In this document: one piece after another, positions 1 to 4,598 of the stretch
How positions within the stretch are numbered: the first letter of the stretch is position 1
How the letters are laid out: each line of letters opens with the position of its first letter
Source: Candidatus Babeliales bacterium
Lineage (GTDB): Bacteria; Babelota; Babeliae; Babelales; CAIQNR01
Length of the DNA stretch: 10,908 nucleotides
Assembly: GCA_021735725.1 (NCBI GenBank)
Contig: JAIPGS010000024.1
Location: forward strand, 1-10,908
Direction: 5' to 3'
Program-made: the position numbers and the translations under genes
Notes under the pieces: generated by a model
Told to the model about the DNA's origin: nothing
Database searches by the model: none
The model's input: the letters and a program-made list of their open reading frames with translations, nothing else

Positions 1-1124
1 TTGTTGTTCCTAATCAAAAATTACTTGATGTTGTTGATGACCAAGTTTCTATGATTGATGGTTTTGCAATGATTAATGATGTTCTTAATAAATCAGTAAA
101 AGGTGTTTCTGATATTATTACACGCGCAGGTCATATTAACGTTGATTTTGCGGATGTAAGAGAAGTTATGAGAGACCAAGGGCTTGCTGTGATGGGAACA
201 GGAATTGCTTCAGGCGAGGGTCGAGCTCGTCGTGCTGTGATAGATGCTATTTCTTCGCCATTACTTGAAAACAGAAGCATTGCAGGAGCGCGGGGAGTAC
301 TTTTAAATATTTCAGGAAGTTCATCTTTGGGCTTGCATGAAATTAGTGATGCAGCATCAGTTATTTATGAACAAGCTCATGAAGATGCAAACATTATCTT
401 GGGATCAGTGATAGATGAATCTCTTGGGGAAAATGTTTCTGTAACGGTTATTGCAACAGGATTTGAAGAAGATTCTTATAATGTACAAGTTAAAGGAACG
501 CTTCTTGCCCGCGATGCTCAAGATAATTATCTTAAACAGGAAAGAGTGTATCAACCTGAAAGAGTTCAAGCGGCTCCTGCTCATACAATGTACCAACAAC
601 CTTCATATAAACAAGAAATAAAAACACCAGAATATAAACCTGCTCCGGTGCAAGAAGCAAAACAAGAAATAAAATACGAAGCAAAGCAAGAAATAAAATA
701 TGAAGCACCGGCGCAAAAGCCGCAGATTCAGGTGTATCAAGAAGCAACAAAGGTTGAAGCAGCTCCTGTGCAAAAAGCTCCTCAACAACGATGTGAAGTT
801 AATTATGCAGCATCAGTAAAAGCGGCGCCTGAACAAGAAGAATTATCTTATAAAAAAGATCAGGAACAAGAAGAATTGTATGCTGACTCAGCACAAGGCT
901 ATGAAGAAGAAGAGTTTGAATCATCAATAGAAGCAGAAGGAAACGAACTTGAAAGAGGGGGATCTGAACTTGGGTCTAATGTGATTCAATTAAAAGATTT
1001 GGATGTTCCAACTTTTATGCGTAAACCAAATCAGGGTCAAGAACCTTATTATGGTGGCAGTAAAAAGAAAAACAAAAAGAAAAAACATAGAAACAGAGAA
1101 CAACAAAATTATAACAATAGATAA
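1..1124 (+). CDS. ftsZ: Cell division protein FtsZ, 3' part (5' end outside window)
   Basis: FtsZ is the tubulin-like GTPase that forms the cytokinetic Z ring. The frame is open from the left edge (first full codon at base 3), giving 373 visible residues. The N-terminal GTP-binding half with the tubulin signature lies outside the window. The visible part starts at the VPNQKLL segment (IPNDKLL in E. coli). It contains the T7 catalytic loop NVDFADV with both aspartates (codons 144-146 and 153-155), then the ISSPLLE and GARGVLLNI segments of the C-terminal domain, up to VIATGF near base 465. A linker of about 175 residues rich in Q, E, K, A and P follows, then the conserved C-terminal peptide DVPTFMRKP (1002-1028), which in other bacteria binds partners such as FtsA or ZipA. 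After it comes an unusual 31-residue tail with two lysine runs. The family assignment is secure; the tail's role is unknown. TAA stop, followed at once by a terminator. Confidence 0.97.
   Translation, partial: VVPNQKLLDVVDDQVSMIDGFAMINDVLNKSVKGVSDIITRAGHINVDFADVREVMRDQGLAVMGTGIASGEGRARRAVIDAISSPLLENRSIAGARGVLLNISGSSSLGLHEISDAASVIYEQAHEDANIILGSVIDESLGENVSVTVIATGFEEDSYNVQVKGTLLARDAQDNYLKQERVYQPERVQAAPAHTMYQQPSYKQEIKTPEYKPAPVQEAKQEIKYEAKQEIKYEAPAQKPQIQVYQEATKVEAAPVQKAPQQRCEVNYAASVKAAPEQEELSYKKDQEQEELYADSAQGYEEEEFESSIEAEGNELERGGSELGSNVIQLKDLDVPTFMRKPNQGQEPYYGGSKKKNKKKKHRNREQQNYNNR
654..701 (+). repeat. 24-bp tandem duplication in the FtsZ linker
   Basis: Two adjacent in-frame copies (654-677 and 678-701) each encode EAKQEIKY and differ at two of 24 bases, both synonymous (AAA/AAG and TAC/TAT). 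A third partial copy (gaagca) follows, and a related YKQEIK occurs upstream near 607-624. This indicates that the disordered linker grows by small in-frame duplications. Confidence 0.85.
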
Positions 1125-1140
1125 GTTTTTTTAGAGTAAT

Positions 1141-1171
1141 AAAAAAAGCGGATATTTTGTCCGCTTTTTTT
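1141..1171. terminator. Bidirectional rho-independent terminator between ftsZ and the 106-aa gene
   Basis: Inverted repeat with a GCGGA/TCCGC core (1148-1152 and 1160-1164) and a 7-base loop. It is flanked by seven A on the left and seven T on the right, so both strands read a stem followed by a T-run. It lies 16 bases after the ftsZ stop and 22 bases beyond the stop of the convergent leftward gene. Confidence 0.9.
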
Positions 1172-1193
1172 ATTTATGTGATTATTGAATCTT

Positions 1194-1514
1194 TTATTGT
1201 AAATTATCATTAATGTCAGTAGACGCAGAAATCTTTTTTTCTAAAGATAAAATTTCTTTGTCTCCAGTTATTTCTTTTGTATGGCCGGGAGTATTATTTT
1301 TTTTCGTAGTGACTTTTGTATACACTTTTTTTGCTCCAGAAACTGTTGCCTTTCCTACTGCTTTTAATCCATCAAGAAGAGCATTTCCAACTTTTTTTAC
1401 TCCAGAGGCTATTGAGCTTCCTGCAGAGTGAACGTTTTCTTTTAGCGTAGCTGCTTGTGCGTTAGGCATTATTCCTGCAATTAGTAATAGTATTCCTAAA
1501 ATGTTCTTTTTCAT
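1194..1514 (-). CDS. Small exported protein with 11-residue amphipathic repeats, unknown function
   Basis: 106 aa, not a family I recognise. Residues 1-21 form a classical Sec signal peptide: MKK, a hydrophobic core of L/I/A, and a signal peptidase I site NAQA before ATL. Residues 26-69 form four consecutive 11-residue units with no proline: the second to fourth begin SGVKKV, DGLKAV and SGAKKV, and the first is more divergent. Hydrophobic residues recur at positions 3, 6 and 10, often with glycine at 2 and 7, which implies a long amphipathic helix. The mature part is lysine-rich up to a TKVTTKK stretch, then hydrophilic and probably disordered. The start is supported by AAGGAG (1521-1526 on the reverse strand) six bases before ATG. 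Convergent with ftsZ. The coding call is strong because the signal peptide, Shine-Dalgarno and terminator agree. Function is open: periplasmic membrane- or protein-binding helix is only an inference. Confidence 0.85.
   Translation of the reverse strand: MKKNILGILLLIAGIMPNAQAATLKENVHSAGSSIASGVKKVGNALLDGLKAVGKATVSGAKKVYTKVTTKKNNTPGHTKEITGDKEILSLEKKISASTDINDNLQ
1308..1439 (-). repeat. Four 11-residue (hendecad) protein repeats
   Basis: Codons for residues 26-69 of the 106-aa exported protein. Units start at residues 26, 37, 48 and 59. Units 2-4 follow the pattern (S/D)-G-x-K-(K/A)-V; units 2 and 3 continue with G. The first unit keeps only V at position 3 and G at position 7. The DNA is not repeated at high identity, so the repeat is old or maintained by protein selection. 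Confidence 0.65.
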
Positions 1515-1568
1515 TATTTTCTCCTTGTAAATGTTCTCTCTCTTTTTATCTTTTAATAGGCTGAAAGG

Positions 1569-1574
1569 ATTATA
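1569..1574 (-). promoter_or_regulatory. Candidate -10 element of the 106-aa exported protein gene
   Basis: The reverse strand reads a perfect TATAAT here, about 55 bases before the start codon. No good -35 hexamer is seen 16-18 bases upstream, so this is a moderate call. It implies the gene has its own promoter rather than depending on readthrough from the 155-aa gene upstream. Confidence 0.4.
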
Positions 1575-1627
1575 GTATGAGGAGAATGATTAAACTACTT
1601 ATTTAAAAGAATAGTATTATTTATGCG

Positions 1628-1656
1628 AAACATTCAAGAGTTAAGAATGTTTTTTT
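1628..1656 (+). terminator. Weak terminator-like hairpin at the end of the 155-aa gene
   Basis: AAACATTC (1628-1635) pairs with GAATGTTT (1645-1652) across a 9-base loop containing the stop codon of the leftward gene. The T-run (1650-1656) is on the + strand side, so polarity fits + strand transcripts, where no gene is present. The stem has only two G-C pairs. It could still slow transcription or protect the leftward mRNA end. Low confidence. Confidence 0.3.
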
Positions 1657-2108
1657 GAAAAATCATGTTGAACAATAGAGTTTAAAACTTTTTGGGTAAG
1701 CGTGTGAATGTGTTTGATTCCCTCTTGTGTTTTAATATTCATTCTTACGGGTATTTTTAAATTTTTTAAAGATTCTTGATATACCGGAATTTTTTCCTTA
1801 ATATTAAGCAATGAAGGCATTACGTTTTCTGTATCATTCTGTTCTATTTTTACCATTGTATTAATAAGTTCTTGAGCTAAAGAAGAAAGTTCATTAAGTA
1901 CGGAAGGAACTTTTAGAGCACTTTCTTTTAAATTTTTTATAAAATCTGCTATTTCGATGCGAATGTTATAAAGGACATCTTTATCGTTTGTGAAAAAATC
2001 TTGTGGTAGTATTGATTTTTTACTAGCAGGCAGCATGGCAACGTGTATGCTTTGTGCCTGAATTGCGCAATAAGAAAAAAGTAATAGTGCCCATAAAAAA
2101 CGATTCAT
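1641..2108 (-). CDS. Exported helical protein of unknown function
   Basis: 155 aa, unrecognised. Residues 1-18 are a signal peptide (MNR, hydrophobic core WALLLFSYCAI, probable cleavage IQA before QS). Cys14 has Tyr before it and so does not make a lipobox. The mature part is mostly predicted helix: hydrophobic residues recur at 3-4-residue spacing in segments around VLYNIRIEIADFIKNL, VLNELSSLAQELINTMV and IKHIHTLTQKVLNSIV, broken by prolines, which suggests a small helical bundle. No enzymatic motif, and no cysteine in the mature chain. The start is supported by a purine-rich GGGGGGAAAG just upstream of ATG and by the signal peptide. It is preceded by a reasonable promoter and by the terminator of the 243-aa gene, so it is probably monocistronic. 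A periplasmic structural or binding role is inference only. Confidence 0.8.
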   Translation of the reverse strand: MNRFLWALLLFSYCAIQAQSIHVAMLPASKKSILPQDFFTNDKDVLYNIRIEIADFIKNLKESALKVPSVLNELSSLAQELINTMVKIEQNDTENVMPSLLNIKEKIPVYQESLKNLKIPVRMNIKTQEGIKHIHTLTQKVLNSIVQHDFSKKHS

Positions 2109-2142
2109 TTCTTTCCCCCCCTCAGGTTTTTATTAAATCTTT

Positions 2143-2170
2143 TATAATAATTCTACTTTAAGACTATCAA
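2143..2170 (-). promoter_or_regulatory. Candidate sigma70-type promoter of the 155-aa gene
   Basis: On the reverse strand TTGATA (2165-2170) is followed after 16 bases by TATTAT (2143-2148), each 5/6 to consensus. An overlapping TATAAA (2140-2145) is an alternative -10 with a 19-base spacer. Predicted start of transcription is about 25-30 bases before the start codon. Confidence 0.5.
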
Positions 2171-2211
2171 GAATAACTCTTTCTTTTCAAGAGTTTTATA
2201 AAAAAATTGGG

Positions 2212-2247
2212 TAAAAAAACGGGGCCGAAATTACGGCCCAATTTTTT
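2212..2247. terminator. Rho-independent terminator of the 243-aa gene (bidirectional shape)
   Basis: GGGCCG (2222-2227) pairs with CGGCCC (2234-2239) around a six-base loop. On the reverse strand it is followed by a run of seven T (A-run 2212-2218), 33 bases after the stop of the leftward 243-aa gene. On the + strand AATTTTTT follows the stem, so it could work both ways. Confidence 0.9.
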
Positions 2248-2271
2248 AATTCGTTAGATTAAGATTGATTA

Positions 2272-3003
2272 TTATAAATCATCTAAATCAATCTCCATGT
2301 CAGCTTCAACTTCATCTTCAGTTGCTTTTGCTGCTTCTTCTAATGCTTCTATTTCATCTTGACTTAATGTTGACATTGTTAGGGCTGACGATACTTTTGC
2401 AATAGAATTTACCAGTGTTGATTTTAATAAATTTACGACTTGAACATTGAAAGTTGATGGTACTAATGGAATTTTATTCAATGTCGAAGATACAAATCCT
2501 GTAATTTGATTAATAATATCTTGAATATTTTGATCATTATCTTGTATTAAACTTATTACAAAGCCAACTAAACCTTTAAATACAATAGAAGGTTCGATTT
2601 GTTTGCGAGGTTTAGCAAGGGCAGTAGCTTGATCTTCAGGACTCATAGCAAGAAATTGAGAAATACTTTGTGCATTACCGCTACTAGTTGCTTTAAAACC
2701 TTGTTTCTCTAACAGTGTAGCTGTGGGCTTTGTTGCAGTTAAATAATCCTTTCCCATTTGAAGACTATATCTTATACCATATAATGTTGCTAATCCATAA
2801 CGTATAGAGGCGGTACTTTTGCCACTGTTTTGTAGCTTAATTTTTGCTGCCGACAATTTATTCATTACTTTAGTAAATACTCCACCCATAGCATTTTTTC
2901 CATTTTTTGTATCATTTGCTTGCTCCTGAAGCGTTAGAGTTCGAGCTTCAATATTCATGATACCCACACTTAAAAGTGCTACCAATAACAGTTGTTTTTT
3001 CAT
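2272..3003 (-). CDS. Exported protein of unknown function with acidic C-terminal tail
   Basis: 243 aa, unrecognised. Signal peptide 1-20: MKK, hydrophobic core LLLVALLSVGIM, probable cleavage IEA before RT. The mature chain is largely helical and has three parts: a basic N-terminal region (about 21-100), a helix-rich middle with a hydrophobic stretch IVFKGLVGFVISLI (140-153) and further hydrophobic helices to about 212, and a final acidic tail (214-243) with 14 Asp/Glu in 30 residues. The hydrophobic stretch is short for a membrane span and may be a buried helix. There are no cysteines and no catalytic motif. The start has a consensus AGGAGG (3009-3014 on the reverse strand) five bases before ATG. 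An extended -10 promoter and a strong terminator flank it, so it is a single-gene unit. Basic front and acidic end suggest self-association or cation binding, which is inference. Confidence 0.85.
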   Translation of the reverse strand: MKKQLLLVALLSVGIMNIEARTLTLQEQANDTKNGKNAMGGVFTKVMNKLSAAKIKLQNSGKSTASIRYGLATLYGIRYSLQMGKDYLTATKPTATLLEKQGFKATSSGNAQSISQFLAMSPEDQATALAKPRKQIEPSIVFKGLVGFVISLIQDNDQNIQDIINQITGFVSSTLNKIPLVPSTFNVQVVNLLKSTLVNSIAKVSSALTMSTLSQDEIEALEEAAKATEDEVEADMEIDLDDL

Positions 3004-3022
3004 AACAACCTCCTTTTTTTGT

Positions 3023-3043
3023 GACCCTCCATTTAGTTGGGTC
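3023..3043 (-). promoter_or_regulatory. Small hairpin in the leader of the 243-aa gene
   Basis: GACCC and GGGTC arms (3039-3043 and 3023-3027) with an 11-base loop sit in the predicted leader. The hairpin ends about eight bases before the A-rich Shine-Dalgarno region and carries a second GGAGG-like sequence. It may affect translation or mRNA stability. No known RNA family is recognised. Confidence 0.25.
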
Positions 3044-3067
3044 GGTTTATATAACTACCTGATTTTC

Positions 3068-3097
3068 AGAATAGCAGGAGTGGATAAGTAAACGCAA
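3068..3097 (-). promoter_or_regulatory. Candidate extended -10 promoter of the 243-aa gene
   Basis: On the reverse strand TTGCGT (3092-3097), an 18-base spacer ending in TGC, then TATTCT (3068-3073). The TGn directly before the hexamer makes an extended -10 that compensates for a poor -35. It predicts an untranslated leader of about 58 bases. Confidence 0.45.
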
Positions 3098-3186
3098 TGG
3101 TTTTTTTGAAATTATTTTTGCTGAAAAGCTTATTTTAGGCTTGAAAAAAATGTGAAAAAAGGGGTGTGTTTTATATAATTTTGTCT

Positions 3187-3214
3187 AAAAAAAGAGGCCC
3201 GTTAAGGCCTCTTT
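3187..3214 (-). terminator. Rho-independent terminator of the 148-aa gene
   Basis: AAAGAGGCC (3191-3199) pairs perfectly with GGCCTCTTT (3206-3214) around a six-base loop. On the reverse strand the stem runs into seven T (A-run 3187-3193), about 20 bases after the stop codon of the leftward gene. Confidence 0.92.
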
Positions 3215-3234
3215 CTAACTACTTAAAAGCTTAT

Positions 3235-3681
3235 TTACTCAGCTATGCCAAGAAAATCAAAAGCTTTATCAAGCATTTTTACAATTGATGGGCAATGTTT
3301 TTCCATTAATCCACGAATGTTTTTTTGTTTAAGCACAGTATCAACACAAGTGATTCCTAATGCTCCAAGGCCTACAGTTGTTATTTTTTTAAGCATTTCG
3401 TTTTCAGCTGCTCCAGGAATGTATCCTTCAATTGTTTTTAAAACAGGAACGCTATTAATTGTATCAGAAATTTTGCTTAATGGTGTTCCATCAACAATTT
3501 TTTTTGAAATATATAAAAGAACAAGGGCCGGAACCATTTTTTCAGTCCAACGCATTGATGCCTGAACCGGTTTTTTTGCAAGACGAGTTACGTCAAATGA
3601 TTCGTCTTTTTCTTCATGAGCTTGAACTGCAACACAAGAGAGTAATGCCGAAATTAACAGCACTTTTGAATATGATTTCAT
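3235..3681 (-). CDS. Small exported protein of unknown function
   Basis: 148 aa, unrecognised. Export signal at residues 1-21: MKSYSK, core VLLISALLSCVAV, likely signal peptidase I site VQA before HEEKDE. An LLSC sequence at 13-16 resembles a lipobox with an atypical Leu at -2, so a lipoprotein anchored at Cys16 is a weaker alternative. The mature chain starts highly charged, then has moderately hydrophobic segments (MVPALVLLYISKKIV at 49-63 and a Gly-rich TTVGLGALGITCV later) that could be amphipathic or membrane-associated helices. Two mature cysteines occur, in GITCV and in EKHCPS, so a disulfide is possible. Start chosen from AAGGAG (3689-3694 on the reverse strand) seven bases before ATG plus the signal peptide. 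Divergent from pgeF. No function can be assigned. Confidence 0.85.
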   Translation of the reverse strand: MKSYSKVLLISALLSCVAVQAHEEKDESFDVTRLAKKPVQASMRWTEKMVPALVLLYISKKIVDGTPLSKISDTINSVPVLKTIEGYIPGAAENEMLKKITTVGLGALGITCVDTVLKQKNIRGLMEKHCPSIVKMLDKAFDFLGIAE

Positions 3682-3727
3682 TCACATTCTCCTTTAAAAA
3701 GAGGGGTTTCACTACTTACTGTTGTGC

Positions 3728-3756
3728 ACATTAACATAATGCGTTCAGTCTGTAAA
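3728..3756 (-). promoter_or_regulatory. Candidate promoter of the 148-aa gene
   Basis: On the reverse strand TTTACA (3751-3756), a 17-base spacer ending in TGT, then TAATGT (3728-3733). It combines a good -35 with an extended but weak -10. It predicts a leader of about 40 bases. In the same intergenic region I found no convincing promoter for the divergent pgeF. Confidence 0.35.
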
Positions 3757-3821
3757 TAACTTCTATAAATTTTTTTGTAATTTGTTTTTATAAGGATAAA
3801 CTGAGGAAAAGAAAGGCTACA

Positions 3822-4529
3822 ATGATAGAGTTATTTTTTGGTGACAAGTATGATTCATTCAATGTATCGGAGCAATCGGTACATAAAGTTTCTGAATTTT
3901 TTAAAGACCCACAGCTTGCTTTTGTGGGGCTCCGGATGAACCTTTCTCATCTTGTTATTTTAAAACAAGTTCATGGTAATGAGGGTGTAATAATTGAATC
4001 AAAAAATAATCTTCAGAATATGCTTATAAGGAGCATTGAAGGAGATTTTTTAATAACGAATCAAAAAGGTGTGGGTCTTGGTCTTTTAACTGCAGATTGT
4101 TTGCCTCTGATTTTTTATGATTCACGCAATCAGATCATTGCTGCGGTTCATGCCGGGTGGAAAGGATCAGTTTTGGGAATTTCTAAAAAAGTTGTTACAC
4201 ATTTAATAAAAAATTTTCACACAGATGTTCAATTTTTAAAAGTATTTTTTGGCCCGGCCGCACGCGTGTGTTGTTACGAAGTTTCAGAACACTTTTATAA
4301 TAATGCATTGCATGATACACTCTTTCAGAAAAGTATTATAAAAAGGAATGATCGCTTTTACTTTGATAATGGTGCTTATAATACCGCGCAACTTTTTGAA
4401 TGTGGAATTTTAAAAGATGCGATTTGTTATGAGCAGTACGTGTGTACAATATGCTCTGAAAGTTTTTGTTCTTATAGGAAAGAACAGAGCGCACAAACAC
4501 GAAATGTTACCGTTGTTTCATTGAAATAG
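3822..4529 (+). CDS. pgeF: PgeF/YfiH family multicopper-oxidase-like protein (peptidoglycan editing factor; purine nucleoside phosphorylase)
   Basis: 235 aa, near the usual 240-250 of the family. The zinc-site residues are in place: His51 in KQVHG, Cys93 in TADCLP and His110 in HAGWKG. Also present are the family's GPAARVCCYEV segment (144-154) and a C-terminal CSYRKEQ...TRN ending. In E. coli the family prevents misincorporation of serine for alanine in peptidoglycan precursors. Purified members show purine nucleoside phosphorylase and adenosine deaminase activity, and older annotations call it laccase or polyphenol oxidase. The N-terminal 35 residues are divergent and lack the common SLNLG motif. 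AAAGG (3812-3816) lies five bases before ATG. secA follows 69 bases downstream with no terminator between, so readthrough into secA is possible. The protein is cytoplasmic: no signal peptide. The family call is strong; which activity dominates here is unknown. Confidence 0.93.
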   Translation: MIELFFGDKYDSFNVSEQSVHKVSEFFKDPQLAFVGLRMNLSHLVILKQVHGNEGVIIESKNNLQNMLIRSIEGDFLITNQKGVGLGLLTADCLPLIFYDSRNQIIAAVHAGWKGSVLGISKKVVTHLIKNFHTDVQFLKVFFGPAARVCCYEVSEHFYNNALHDTLFQKSIIKRNDRFYFDNGAYNTAQLFECGILKDAICYEQYVCTICSESFCSYRKEQSAQTRNVTVVSLK

Positions 4530-4549
4530 TGGGCAGCATAGGGTACACT
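4521..4549 (+). promoter_or_regulatory. Candidate secA promoter overlapping the end of pgeF
   Basis: TTGAAA (4521-4526, 5/6) lies in the last codons of pgeF. After a 17-base spacer comes TACACT (4544-4549, 4/6). The predicted start is near 4556, giving a leader of about 43 bases. No long leader with SecM-like arrest coding is present, so secA regulation by a secM-type system is not indicated. Confidence 0.45.
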
Positions 4550-4598
4550 GAATTTTAGAATAAAAGCTTAAAAGCATAGGTAGAGGAAATAAAAAATT

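Noticed and set aside
405..788. Three overlapping leftward open frames opposite the ftsZ linker
   Set aside because: They are antisense to a confirmed ftsZ frame, have Phe/Leu-rich composition produced by complementing Lys/Glu/Gln codons, and have no ribosome-binding site or terminator.
1213..1431. 72-codon rightward frame opposite the 106-aa exported gene
   Set aside because: The opposite strand has the signal peptide, Shine-Dalgarno and repeat pattern; this frame is its shadow.
2175..2195. AACTCT/AGAGTT inverted repeat upstream of the 155-aa gene as an operator
   Set aside because: Six A/T-rich pairs with a nine-base loop can arise by chance in this composition; no second copy in the window.
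3245..3734. Two rightward frames opposite the 148-aa exported gene
   Set aside because: Antisense shadows; the leftward gene has signal peptide, AAGGAG, promoter-like element and terminator.
4530..4598. A secM-like regulator or terminator between pgeF and secA
   Set aside because: Only 69 bases, no arrest-peptide frame and no stem followed by a T-run; only a candidate promoter.
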